A DNA stretch of 64,000 nt from contig CM022669.1 in the NCBI GenBank assembly GCA_012295275.1, positions 10,707,449 through 10,771,448 on the forward strand, given 5' to 3'. Made by a program: the position numbers and the translations under genes. This document shows, piece by piece, positions 25,018 through 63,794 of the stretch. Under the pieces are notes generated by a model. That model saw only the letters and a list, made by a program, of their open reading frames with translations, did not search any database and had not been told where the DNA came from. The DNA comes from Chrysomallon squamiferum. Lineage: Eukaryota > Mollusca > Gastropoda > Neomphalida > Peltospiridae. Every line of letters begins with the position of its first letter. Position 1 is the stretch's first letter.

Positions 25018-25849
25018 TATATAAATGTGTATGTGTTTGTTTGTGTTAGTTATGTTATATATATTTGTATATATGTGTTTGTGTGTGTGCGTGTGTGTGT
25101 ATATATACATGCATGTATTAAAACATTTAAAGCCCTAGTTTACAGACGACACCCACACGAGAGAGATGACTTACAATTACAACCACAGTCGTTAGTCAGC
25201 CAGTGTTCAAGAGGATTTTTTTTTTTTTTAATGTCACGGTTTAATTTCGAAATCTATATACATAAATGCTTTATCGCTTCATCAAAAATACCAATCTGTT
25301 CCCAGTGAAATTATATTCATTTAAATAATTTAAAAACACGTTTAAAGTCACTCGCACGTTTTATTCCCATAATATTTGGATCTGAATAATAAAATAAAAT
25401 TTCAAATAAACAAATAAATAAATAAATAAATATTAATAAAATGCTATAAAATATAGATAATATCTATACAGTTAGACCATTATTTTTTTTATTAGTACTC
25501 TATTTTTTCTTTCGTCGTGGCTTAGGTAAAAACGCATTTGCTGTTTGCTATTTTACTTTCAGGAAATAGCCCTGAGCAAGTCTGTGTCACTGTGGCTTGA
25601 GAAACTGGGACTGTGTTCTGTGATTGTCAACGTGATAATTATTTTGCAGTAAATGTTACAGTCACGATATTTTGTATTTCTAAATTGTCTTAACTGTACC
25701 TTCAGGTATTTATTTATTTATTTATTTATTTATTTTAAATTTGTATATAATTTCTTTCATTGTTTATATATGCTTTCATACATTTGTGTATGTGTTTATA
25801 TATATGTATGTCTGTCTCTATGTATATAAGTATATATATGCCTGTGTAT

Positions 25850-26088
25850 AATTATGTATGTGTTTATCTACGTATATATTACAAAGTCACGGTTTGGTGT
25901 TCTGTATGATGTGTGTGTATGTATGTTTGTATGTATGTATATGTGTGCGCGCGTGTATGCATGTATTGATTAATGCATGGATGCTTGTAATAATTATGTA
26001 TGTGTTTATCTACGTGTATATAAAAAAGTCACGGTCTGGTGACCTGTATAATATGTATAATACGTATGTATATATATATGTATGTATG

Positions 26089-26119
<31 letters not shown>

Positions 26120-26420
26120 ATATATATGTATGTATGTATGTATGTATATATGTATGTATGTATGAATGTATTTATGAATGAATGTATGTGTATGTATGCA
26201 TGTGTATGTATGTATGTATATATGTAAAGTATGTATGAATGTATGCATGCATATGTGTGTTAGTTTGCATGTGTATATGTCAGTATATATGTGTGAATGT
26301 ATATATGTGTAACACGTTTCAATGTGTATATGTGTGTATGTATGTATGAATGTATGTATGTATACATGCATGTGTGTATATATATATATATATGTATGCA
26401 TGAGTGTGTGTGTGTGTGTG
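25850..26420. repeat. GTAT-rich tetranucleotide block with duplicated segment
   Basis: Long irregular GTAT/TATA repeats. A unique-looking segment of about 65 bases (AATTATGTATGTGTTTATCTACG ... AAAAAGTCACGGTCTGGTG type) occurs twice, near 25,849-25,912 and 25,990-26,053, so a local duplication sits within the array. Predicted Tyr/Met/Cys-rich and Ile/His/Thr-rich peptides are artefacts. Confidence 0.8.
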
Positions 26421-26508
26421 TCTTCATCTATATAATGTAGATGTTTAGATATATATCTCATATATTTTTTTGAATCAGACTTTTCTTTTCTTTCCTCAGT
26501 TTACAGTT

Positions 26509-27510
26509 ATGACGGCGGGCAACAGAACAGGTAATTCCAGTGAGTGGTGGCTGACGCCTTCACTTCGAGACATCTTCATCATTGCTGGAGGCCTTGGCAT
26601 CTTCAACATCGTCTGCATCTTGTTAACGAACACCGTGCTCATTGTCACCATCTCCACAACGAAAAAACTCAGATCCGTTCTAATCAACCAGCTCATCATC
26701 AGCGTGGCCGTGTGCAACTGGATCCTCGGAGCGGTGTGGTGTCCCATGAAGATCGACTACATCTTCTTAGAGAAGTGGAGGTTCGGATGCTGGATGCACG
26801 TCGGCTTTCAGATGTACGAAGGCTACATCCAGATTTTCGTGACCACCTGGGTGCTGGTTATTTATAACACGTGCTACATCATGGAAGTAACCAAGACGCA
26901 GACCCCGACTGTTTCTCACAACAGCTTGCTGGCTTTCAGACTGGGAATACTGGCAGCTCCGTGGCTTCTCGGCATCGCCATTATTGTTCCCGTAACCATG
27001 GCGACTCTTCGTCCGGTGTGGAACCAAGGTGCCTGGAACGAGGCTTTCTGTCCTCTGTTGCTTACAGACTGGGCGCACGTGCTTCTTCCTTGTTTCTGTT
27101 TTTTCTTCCCAGCGACAATTCTTCTCCTTCAGACTCTCTACATTTTGATAAACCTGAACGCAAGGAGAAGAGGATCCAAGTCCTTATCGCTGGTGAGCAG
27201 AAGACTCTCCAGGAAGGTGAGTATCAGTGTAATGGCGGCCAGCTTGCTCACCGTTTTCCTGACGCTAGGGGAGGAGATCCATTACGTGGCTGTGGGCTGG
27301 ATGAAATGGGACACAAGGACGAGAGCTGTTTTCTGGTTAGCCACGCAGTTCTTGGCAGACTTTCAGAAAGTAGCACTCCCGCTGGTGTGGATTTTTCTGC
27401 ATGAGATCAAGGAAGAGATAAGAATGAAAATAAAATGGCGGTTGAGGGGAAGATACATGCCAGATGATTCCATCGAAATAACGTACTACCGAAATTATTC
27501 TGAGCACTAA
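26509..27510 (+). CDS. atypical class A-like GPCR lacking DRY and NPxxY
   Basis: A 333-aa seven-helix receptor. The open frame reaches back to 26470, but a long pyrimidine tract and AG end at 26499, so the exon probably starts at 26500 and translation at 26509 (MTAGNRTGNSSEWW, with NRT and NSS sequons). TM1 is about residues 21-47 (Asn41), TM2 about 57-79 with no conserved Asp, and Cys94 could pair with ECL2 Cys181. TM3 ends YNTCYIME (119-126), so the Asp-Arg of DRY is Thr-Cys. TM4 has Trp152 and Pro161, and TM5 Pro201 and Tyr211. TM6 lacks CWxP. TM7 reads LPLVW where NPxxY is expected, then a Lys/Arg-rich helix 8. Its layout recalls divergent aminergic-like orphan receptors. It is not related to the upstream four beyond the superfamily, and signalling may be unconventional. 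Confidence 0.85.
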   Translation: MTAGNRTGNSSEWWLTPSLRDIFIIAGGLGIFNIVCILLTNTVLIVTISTTKKLRSVLINQLIISVAVCNWILGAVWCPMKIDYIFLEKWRFGCWMHVGFQMYEGYIQIFVTTWVLVIYNTCYIMEVTKTQTPTVSHNSLLAFRLGILAAPWLLGIAIIVPVTMATLRPVWNQGAWNEAFCPLLLTDWAHVLLPCFCFFFPATILLLQTLYILINLNARRRGSKSLSLVSRRLSRKVSISVMAASLLTVFLTLGEEIHYVAVGWMKWDTRTRAVFWLATQFLADFQKVALPLVWIFLHEIKEEIRMKIKWRLRGRYMPDDSIEITYYRNYSEH

Positions 27511-27874
27511 AGGGATTTATTAAAAAAAAAAACAAGTTTTTTGTTTCTCTAGATTCGTTCTCTGAATGCATTTGTGACCCTTTTCCAAAAAAGGTACATT
27601 AAGACACTATTACTTATTTAGAATTCAAACTGTGAAATGATAAAAGGATATATATGTCTTATTGATTCATGACAACTGAAAAGAAGATTATATCATTACT
27701 TCAAAGTGGAAGGCTGAAAGGTTTGTTTCGTGCCACCATCACTAAGTTTGTGGAGACCCCGACAGACACGTAGACTGTTTCACGTGAAACAATCAAAGAG
27801 AATAATTTTAACTTTTCAAATACTATATACCATTTCATGATAAATATAGCATTTGTGCTAAATTCTTATATATG

Positions 27875-27955
<81 letters not shown>

Positions 27956-28058
27956 CATTATAATACATAATTACATACATACATACATAAATACAGATAT
28001 ACATACATATTTGCAATGAAATTAAACTCGTCAGTACACTGAATGTTCATTTCAAAGT
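27511..28058. other. intergenic between GPCR 5 and DUF885 copy 1
   Basis: The two genes converge here. Contains an AG tract (27878-27953) and a short ACAT run. No polyadenylation signal for GPCR 5 could be fixed with confidence. Confidence 0.6.
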
Positions 28059-28064
28059 TTTATT
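28059..28064 (-). promoter_or_regulatory. polyadenylation signal of DUF885 copy 1
   Basis: AATAAA on the minus strand about 96 nt beyond the stop codon. The same site in the same surrounding sequence is kept in copy 2 (47418-47423). Homology between the copies ends roughly 50 nt further on, marking the edge of the duplicated unit. Confidence 0.7.
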
Positions 28065-28159
28065 CACGAAGTATTACAATAAAACAACACTCTGAATTCG
28101 GTGTGTTTTTAATTTAATTTAATTTTCTGTTATTTGTTTTAAGTCTTTCTTTAGTTGGT

Positions 28160-44217
<16,058 letters not shown>

Positions 44218-44224
<7 letters not shown>

Positions 44225-44262
44225 CTACTAACCCGCCAGTATGGATTCTGTTCAGAAATTTC
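44218..44262 (-). other. leader exon of DUF885 copy 1, 3' end only
   Basis: Ends in ...TAGTAGATGAAAC with a GTAAGT donor at 44217-44212. The same block with a good donor stands at 59346 in copy 2. The ATG (44222-44224) is in frame with the signal-peptide Met once spliced, with TAG directly before it, so it is either the true start or an upstream in-frame alternative. The transcription start is not visible; the right-hand limit given here is only the extent of clear conservation. Confidence 0.6.
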
Positions 44263-44269
44263 TAGTAAT

Positions 44270-45307
44270 AAATAAATGAAAATATCGAAGTCACACATAT
44301 AACAACAACTGCTGCAACTGTTTCACATATACTAACATCAATAAAAATATAAATATACAAAACAGACATAAAGTGGTCATAAATAGATTATAGATAGCTT
44401 AAAACAATATGTTAGCGGTATCTCTATAAATTATATAATTTTATTTGTTTTGCACATTTTTATTTCGAACGTAAACTGTTGATTGCAAAATGATTGCTGT
44501 AATCAAAAATCATATTTGAATTATTAATTTTATTTCACTGAAAAATAACCAGACAAAGTTTTAAAATCAGCTCTATCAGTTTATAAATATCTGGGTCATC
44601 ACCATCCAGTTTTCATTTTAATGCATGTACGTCTTAAAAATTGAACTTATTTACCTTCAAATAATTTGTTTGTCATATGTTATTATTTATGTGTTTACTT
44701 TAACTAGTGTGTTCGTATCACCGCGGTTTTTCAGACATACGCACGCACACAAACACACACATACAAACTCACACAAACACACACACACAAACTCACAAAC
44801 ACACAAAAGCTTGCACACCACATATACAGTTATTAAACACACTGAACTAATCATGAGATAACACTGGCTTTATTACTATTGCTTTTATTTATTTATTTTA
44901 TTTATAATTTATTTATTTATTTATTTATTTATTGGTAGATTTGTATTCTGAACAACATTGAAATACAACCAAGAAACTGATAGATTTCGAAAAGAATAGC
45001 TGAGAAATAAATGTTGGACAGCAATCGGTGGATGAGTGACAATGACAGAATACACATGAAAGACATATGGGGAGGCGTGTCACTATGAATATTTGAATAG
45101 CGCGAGCGACCACCATTTGCAATAACATACGTCATACCTCGACAGCTCATCGACCCGGTAAATCAGCTTGGACTGCACGAGGAAAACAGTGGTCTAAACC
45201 TTTAGCCGACCTCTGTTCTAGGGAAACTGGATTTCAAATAAAGTGCTGAAGAAATAACGAGACTAACGTTATGTTAAAACAAACAGTGGCAATACGTTTC
45301 TATCAAC
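44270..45307. other. upstream region of DUF885 copy 1
   Basis: Presumed promoter region. The segment about 44,510-44,630 is conserved upstream of copy 2 (59,959-60,040), including TTTGAATTATTAATTTTATT and CATCACCATCCAGTTTTCAT. CA/ACAA repeats (44745-44815) and a TTTA run (44886-44933) follow. No TATA box could be assigned. Confidence 0.5.
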
Positions 45308-46652
45308 GGTTTATTCCCGATTCTGGCATTCTCGAATCTGGCAGTGAGATTATAACACATCTTAATTGGACACGCCATTTGTTCCATTTCTGTCATTTTA
45401 TTTCTCTCCCTTACTAATTGGTGTTCCGTCACCTTAATTGATGGCCCATCACCTTAATTGATGTACTTTTGTTAAACTGTATTTTGTTCACAATTTGTAG
45501 AGATACTGGTCAGCTCCTCCCGTGCTCGCTTCCGCAAGGTGTTGGTCAGTAGGTGGACAGACACTTCGCTCTCATCCGAGGAATGGATGTGGTCTTTACC
45601 TCTCCTGACCACCGTCCCATCCGGTGTAGTAGTCACGGCGGCAAGGCACCTCGAATACAAACATCTCCATGGTACCGCACCATTCTTGTTACTAATCCGC
45701 CGTGCATACCTATATCCACCAAGTATGATGTCCGCGCCTGGTTTTCTGCCAAAAAAAATTTCTCCCTTCGCAGCCATGATTACACATAACAAACATCTTG
45801 AACCTTGAAAAAAATGAACTTGCTAATCACAGCAAGCTGTTGTGAAGCACGTCTACGACGGGCACGCTTTCTGACAGGTCAGCGGGCGTGTCCGTCGCAG
45901 AAAAGAGTTTTGGGTAGGGATAGAGAATGGGTTCTCGTTACGACTGCAGGACACAAGGGAGTGTCCAGCACATCGGATCGTAACGAACTGATGATAACAA
46001 ACTGTACAGTATTTATATAGGTAGTATTTCCTGTCTCCGAATTTTATACATCTCTTAATTGATCTTGTTAACCCCACATGTCTCCAAATTTTACTGAGAT
46101 TCAACATTAATTTCGTATCTCCAAAACATTGATTTTCTTGCAATCTCTATTCCGGCTCCAAAACATTTGAATTTAATGCAGTTAATCCCCCTCTGTTCTT
46201 CATGGCTCACCTCTGCCCTTTTTCACTCACCGATTACCTAATCTGGAGACTGCCACTTTTGGGAAATCAACCAGTGGTTTAATTCTGGCATTCCCCCAGT
46301 GAGATTATAACACATCTTAACTTCAGTTGTTCCATTTCTGGCATTTTATTTATTACTAATTGGTGTTCCGCATTAATTGATATACTTTTTTAAACCCATT
46401 TTGTTCTATTTGAAAGCTCATTCAGTTACACTTTACACACGAAATATAGAACACCTCCGCAAGCTGAAATATACCTCTTAACTGATCTCGTTAACCCCTA
46501 ATCTGGATTTTGCTGAGAGTTTCATGTCTCCAAACATTGAATACCTGTTCCGGCTCAATGCTATCTCGTTAACAATGCTGTTTTAATCTCGTTATTGGTC
46601 ACGCCAGTTTTCCCATTTCTGGAAGCGGATTAATCACCGATAAAGACTGCCA
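45308..46652 (-). mobile_element. FLYWCH-carrying TIR DNA transposon, copy A
   Basis: Left end GGTTTATTCCCGATTCTGGC matches the right-end TIR of the other two family members in inverted orientation. The right end keeps ACTGCCAGT at about 46,647-46,655 but has lost the outermost bases to a poly-T region. Sub-terminal motifs GGCGTGTCC/GGACACGCC and GGGAAAACTGGCGTG are retained. A second partial terminal segment (46,270-46,410) lies inside, so the copy is rearranged or nested. It carries a truncated FLYWCH ORF on the minus strand. Confidence 0.7.
45472..45777 (-). pseudogene. FLYWCH-type zinc-finger ORF of transposon copy A, truncated
   Basis: From the Met at 45777 (MAAKGEIFFGRKPGADIILG) the frame shows the FLYWCH pattern: GYRYARR, then PWRCLYSRCLAAV with the two Cys, TPDGTV, and GKDHIH with the two His, followed by a basic helix (LLTNTLRKRAREELTSI). 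FLYWCH fingers are DNA-binding and often part of Mutator-like transposon proteins. Compared with the copy at 52.4 kb it loses the last 40 or so residues, ending STNCEQNTV instead. No DDE transposase domain is present. Confidence 0.7.
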
Positions 46653-46810
46653 GTTTTTTTTTCATTTTTTTCGTAACAATGCAGTTTTAATTTTTTTTTT
46701 ATTTTTTTTATTTTTTTTTTTTTTTTTTTTTTTTTATTTGTTTATTTCATTATTTATTTATTTATTTGTTTGTTTATTTGTTTATTTATTTATGTATTTA
46801 TATATTTATT
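46653..46810. repeat. poly-T / TTTA low-complexity run
   Basis: T-rich run followed by TTTA and TTTG units; it resembles the tract at 62,485-62,520, where the same flanking sequence TTTTGTTTTGCTAGCAGCGG follows. Confidence 0.85.
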
Positions 46811-47102
46811 ATTTTTGTTTTGCTAGCAGCGGTAACGGATTTCCATAAAAAAATATATTTTAAAACCTTTATAATGCATATATAATAAAACCTTCTGACA
46901 TTATGACGTGAGCCTACAAAAAGAAAGAAGGACAAGTGAATAACAATATATATATATATATGTCTACACTAAACATATATTATAAATAATTAATAATACT
47001 GATGATAATAAATAAACAAATAATAATAAATAAACAAATAAACAAAAAAAAAGAATCTAACAAATACCTTATATATAAATAATAATAACGACGATGATCG
47101 AC

Positions 47103-47165
<63 letters not shown>

Positions 47166-47335
47166 TGAAAAAGAAGAAGAAGAATATCAACTCCTACAAC
47201 AGTAAAATACATATTTCTTAATTTACTCTATTAGTAACTTCTACTGAGATTACAACTGCTATGGCAAATCTATGTAACGAAAAAAAAAAACCTAGATTAT
47301 AAATAGCAATAGCTATTAGTTGAAAATGACGAATA
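46811..47335 (-). pseudogene. remnant of another DUF885 gene (3' end fragment)
   Basis: Sequence from GCTAGCAGCGGTAACGG through about 47,335 parallels 62,520-63,410 (3' flank, last exon, last intron of copy 3). Only about 25 nt of the last exon remain (about 46,889-46,913; SRHNVRRF-like, after the TTTTTGTAG acceptor); the rest is deleted. The intron part keeps CTATTAGTAAC, ACAACTGCTA and GCTATTAGTTGAAAATG. It joins abruptly to the 3' flank of copy 2 near 47,340-47,370. Confidence 0.75.
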
Positions 47336-47417
47336 TACATACATGCATATGAGAAAAGTACAAACATATTTGCAATGAAATTAAACTCGTCAGTACATTC
47401 AATGTTCATTTCAAAGT

Positions 47418-47423
47418 TTTATT
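47418..47423 (-). promoter_or_regulatory. polyadenylation signal of DUF885 copy 2
   Basis: AATAAA on the minus strand, about 90 nt after the stop, at the position equivalent to 28059-28064 in copy 1. Confidence 0.7.
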
Positions 47424-47510
47424 CACGAAGAATTACAATAAAACAACACTCTGAATTCGGTGTGTTTTTAATTTAATTTAATTTTTCTGTTATTTGTTTT
47501 AAGTCTTTCT

Positions 47511-59352
<11,842 letters not shown>

Positions 59353-60040
59353 CTACCAGCCCGCCAGTTCTGATTCTGTTCAGACGTTTCAAGTAATAAA
59401 TAAATACAAATGTCAACATCCGCATGAACTGCTTCACATGAATAACAACTGTTGCACGATTTCCATTTTCATACATAAACATCCATAAAAATAGCGGTTT
59501 GTAAAGTAAACATAAAGATATCATACATATTTTATATATACTTCAGATGTCGGTTATTTATTATTATACAATGTTAATGAAGTAAAAATATTGAACTAAA
59601 CTGTTTTATGACTACCATATATCTGTGATATATGTTTTGTTTTTCTTTTTTCCATCATTTTTTTGTTTTGTTTTTTAAATTCTTGTCTTAGTTTCATTAA
59701 TTAGGACTGATCGTGCGAAATTTTAATCTGAATATATTTTAATAATTGTTATTTACTGAAATTTTTATTATTTAATATAAATCGCAAAAACCATTTTCAG
59801 TGATTCCACGCGGCTGAATAAAGATAATATCAACTATGGAAGTTTTTTTCTGAAACGAATCCCTGTCGATGTCACAGCCTTGCTGGAAACTTAGATTACA
59901 AAACAGTTTTTGCTGTAAACGAAAATCATGAACTGGGCAGAACGCTGCCGTTAACATGTTTGAATTATTAATTTTATTTCACTGAAATCTAAAGTTTTAA
60001 AATCCGCTCCATCACCATCCAGTTTTCATTTTAATTCATG

Positions 60041-60265
60041 TCGTCAAGCAAGGTAATCAAGTCATCTCTGTTTCTCTCTCTGTACGAAAGAAAAAAATAC
60101 TAATGTACACAAAGACGGAATTGTCCTCGAGAAGACAGCTTTAAGTCGATTTTAAGATCTAGAATTACGTATCAGAAAACTGGAATTAATTAGACTCGGA
60201 CTTAACTCAAATTAAATTAGTGACTGATATTCAGAACTCGTAACACATTCTTGCTTGCGTTTCAT
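60041..60265 (-). pseudogene. broken second 5' end of DUF885 copy 2
   Basis: The repeated leader block (60259-60265, ATGAAAC) has lost its GT donor (GTAAG became GCAAG). The repeated signal-peptide exon (60,041-60,079) reads ATG ACT TGA, so Trp codon 3 is a stop, and the exon is cut off at the duplication junction. It cannot code for the signal peptide. Confidence 0.8.
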
Positions 60266-61073
60266 CTACTAACCCGCGAGTTAATAAGCCAGTTTTGATT
60301 CTGTTCAGAAATTTCAAGTAATAACTACAAAAATCAACATCAGACTGAACTATTTCACCTAAGTAACAACTGTTGCATGTTTTCAATTTATACGTATAAG
60401 CATCCATAAAAATAGTGGTTTATAAAGTAAACACAGAGATGTCATCAACAGTTTGAGTATACTTGGGGTTAAAACAATATTTTAATGCTATTTGTATAAG
60501 CCACAAAAAAGAAATGTACGTTTTCTCCTTGGTGAGTTTCTAGATAAAAGTAAAATTACATAATTTTATTTGTTTACACATCTTTGAAGGTGGACTTGTT
60601 GTGTCGAACGTTCAGTGAATATTTATTATCATACAATGTTATTGAAGTAAAAATATTGACCTAAACTGTTTTATGACTACTATTTATATGTTGTTTTTTT
60701 GTGTGTTTTTTTGTTGTTTTTGTTTGTTGGTTTTTTTACATTCTTGGGTTAGTTTCACTAATTAGGACTGAACGTGGGAAATTTTAATCTGAATATATCT
60801 TAATAATTGTTATTTACCGAAATTTTGTATTATTTAATATAAATCGCAAAAAACATTTTCAGTGATTCCACGCGGCTGAATAAAGATAATATCAACTATG
60901 GAAGTTTTTTTTCTGAAACGAATCCCTGTCGATGTCACAGCCTTGCTGGAAACTTAGATTAAGAAACAGTTTTTGCTGTAAACGAAAATCATGAACTGGG
61001 CAGAACGCTGCCGTTAACATGTTTGAATTATTAATTTTATTTCACTGAAAACTAAAGTTTTAAAATCCGCTCC

Positions 61074-62284
61074 AACTCATTTCTGGACAGCGTGAGACAC
61101 ATTAACGAAGACAATTTCAAAGATGCTCTATTGTCAGTAAATCAGGGCACAGTAGTTGACATTCAAGCGAACTGACATTGTTGTTTACTAGATACCATGT
61201 TGTATGTAACACGTGATGTGCGCGCTCAGGACGTTACCCCTGGAATAGATGACATTTATTCTGACTTGGCTAACATGAAGTGCTGTTAGATGTAGTCACT
61301 GATCATGCACCACAGCATGACTGACACTTTCCCCACCCCATCGATCCGCCTGGACAAGGAAGTCTTTGTGGCTCGTTCTTCATACAGAAATATTTCGAGG
61401 CAGATTAATTTCGGAAGAATAATTCTTTCACTCCCATGTTGTTGTTTTGGGGTTTTCTGGTGTTTCTTTTTACTTCGTTAGGTCGTTTCCTTCAGGTTCG
61501 TATGAACCAGACTGTCTAGAGAATATTAACAGAAAAAGTAGGCATTAAAACCAAATCATTTGTTATAGAAAAATTAATATATTAAGGACGAAGTGAAAGG
61601 GAACCCATTTAATTTTATAATTATTATCTAATTTAGAATAACATTAGCCTATTTTTATATATATATATATATATATCAATTTACCTCGAAACTAACTGGA
61701 TACAAACCCGATTTCTGACCTAAAGCGAATGTAAAAAAACAACAACAACAACATAACAATATCGAAACCTTTCAAAACTCTATAAGGACATTTAAAAAAA
61801 ACATAGAACACTTTGTGATTTGCGCTTAAAAAATGTTTAATCTATGATGATAAAGATCTTACAGTTAACATAAACAACACGCGGAAGTGTATGACTCTCA
61901 GAAAGCCATTAACGAATTATAAGAATATTTTAGTGTAAATTTGTAAAGAATGATAAATAACACCATGGCCAGCTAAGTGCTGTAGTTGTAAACGTGTGCA
62001 ACTCTGTTGATGTAATGGCGGCCATCTTGTTAATTTACACTTTACTTTTGAGGGTCTTTGCTGCAGAACTGTCAGTGACTCGACGGAGATGATTACGTTA
62101 TCTTTGATATTGATACTTTTCTATATTTACACTTTGTTGATTTATCAGTTTGAGTGCGTTTACCAGTTTGTTTGAATGCTCTGCTATGTTGATCGTTATT
62201 ATACGAGTGTTGTACAAAGATAATTGAGAATCAAGGTAAGGCATAACCACATGCAGTAAACACCCTGACCGACAAACACATGGG
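61074..62284. other. intergenic, nothing recognised
   Basis: Unique-looking, slightly more GC-rich DNA at 61,074-61,400, then AT-rich sequence with a TA run (61652-61676). No open frame with a recognisable domain and no transposon ends were seen. Confidence 0.5.
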
Positions 62285-62472
62285 TAAGCATACAATATTA
62301 TCTCGCAATAACAAAATATTATCTCGTAATAACACAACGTTATCGCGTAATATCGCAGTTATTATGTCTTAATTACGCATTAATATCGCGTGTTAACGCA
62401 ATCCTATCTCGCATTAATGCAATAATCATCTGGCTATAAAATGCAGTGTTATCTCGTAATAATGCAATAAAT
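62285..62472. repeat. degenerate TTATCTCGTAATAACGCAA repeat
   Basis: Roughly eight to ten variants of TTATCTCG(C/T)AATAA(C/T)(G/A)CAA in tandem, each nearly palindromic (CTCGTAATAACG-like core). It lies between the 5' end of copy 2 and the 3' end of copy 3. No protein is encoded. Confidence 0.65.
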
Positions 62473-62484
62473 AAATATATTTTC

Positions 62485-62665
62485 ATTTTATTTTATTTTA
62501 TGTATTTATTTATTTATTATTTTTGTTTTGCTAGCAGCGGTAACGGGTTTCCATAAAAAAAATAATATTATATAGAAATAGAACATATTTATAAAGTTAT
62601 ACCATGTGTTTTGTATAAGAAAAAAAAAAAAAAAAAAAAAAAATAATAATAATAATAATAATGAA
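62485..62665. repeat. TTTA run and poly-A / AAT run
   Basis: TTTA units, then TTTTGTTTTGCTAGCAGCGG (shared with 46,815), then a poly-A run of about 24 bases and short AAT units. Confidence 0.85.
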
Positions 62666-62824
62666 AAAAGAAAGAAAATAGGCTGTTAGAACGGAAACAG
62701 TTTTGCCAAAGAGTTAGCAAATCTAACTGAAGTTCAGCGTTTCCGAAAACATCAGTAACTTTGCTTGATATCCCGTCAGCTAATTTGTGTTTACATCACA
62801 AAGTCAAACAGTTCGGGTAAAGCT

Positions 62825-62830
62825 TTTATT
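62825..62830 (-). promoter_or_regulatory. polyadenylation signal of DUF885 copy 3
   Basis: AATAAA on the minus strand 10 nt after the stop codon. It is close, but no better hexamer lies nearby. Confidence 0.45.
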
Positions 62831-62839
62831 TAATTTGCT

Positions 62840-63129
62840 TTAAATCTTTGTTTTGTTGGTTTTATACTGGTGTATCCATTTGTCTACTAACTTGTCTAGA
62901 ATTGCGAGTGGAACTGCGCCATTTCTTAGCATTATGGAATGAAACCTTCTGACATCAAAACGTGAGCCTACAAAAAGAAAGAATGGACAAGTGAATACTA
63001 TATATATATATATATATACATAAACTAACTATATATTATAAATAATTAACAATATTGATAATAATCAATAAAAGATTGACCAAACAAATTAAAACAAATA
63101 AAGAAACAAACAAGCTAACAAATATTTTA

Positions 63130-63160
<31 letters not shown>

Positions 63161-63794
63161 TAATGATAATAATATTGATGATGGTGATATTAATAATGAC
63201 GATGATGATGATGATGATGATGATAATAATAATAATAATAAGAAAGAAGAAGAAGAAAAATATCCACACCTATAACAGTAACAATACACATTTTCGTAAT
63301 TCACTCTATTAGTAACATTTATTGAGATCACAACTGCTAAGGCAAATCTAATATAACGAGAAAAACCTAGATTATAAATAGCACTAGCTATTAGTTGAAA
63401 ATGGCGATCATTCTACAACAAATACCATTTTATTTGCAAATGTAATAATATTTGAAGTAATAAAGACAACATTAATCACACTGCAATTTCATAAAGTGAC
63501 TGAAAATAACAGCACTAACAACAACAGCAATAAAACTGAAAACATACTAACTAAATGAATATAATATAATATAAAATAGCAAAGACAGTAGAAAGAAGAA
63601 GAGAAACAAACCAAAGAAACAAACCCATTTCATTCTCTGCCTTCTTTCTTAGTTCCTTAAATTTGATTTCTCCAATCTTTCCTGAGCAGGCCTTTCCTGG
63701 CGTAGAAATGTAATAGTTGATTTGTTCTGTTACAAAATCTCGTGAAAAAGAAGTGTAGTTCAACATGTAGTCAATGGCCGTTGTTTTATTCCAG
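62840..63794 (-). CDS. DUF885 family protein, copy 3 (3' end only, runs off the window)
   Basis: Two terminal coding exons: 63625-63794 and 62840-62967, with further exons beyond 64,000 and the next intron from 63,795. They encode the C-terminus of a DUF885 protein in the same phases as copies 1 and 2: WNKTTAIDYMLNYTSF, ISTPGKACSGKIGEIKFKEL, then SRFDVRRFHSIMLRNGAVPL and a stop after HQYKTNKTKI (four residues longer than copy 2). The usual YKIG is GKIG here (Tyr lost). The active-site exons are outside the window, so catalytic competence cannot be judged. Confidence 0.85.
62968..63624 (-). other. last intron of DUF885 copy 3
   Basis: Contains AT (63000-63018), AAAC/AAAT and AAT/GAT runs (63120-63250) and the CTATTAGTAAC and GCTATTAGTTGAAAATG blocks shared with the 46.8-47.3 kb remnant. 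A poly-Ile/Leu frame here is an artefact. Confidence 0.7.

Noticed and set aside
26470-26508. Longer start MNQTFLFFPQFTV for GPCR 5
   Set aside because: These codons are the pyrimidine tract and AG of a 3' splice site.
45853-46143. 96-codon minus-strand frame inside transposon copy A
   Set aside because: No counterpart in copies B or C and no domain; it crosses transposon terminal-type sequence.
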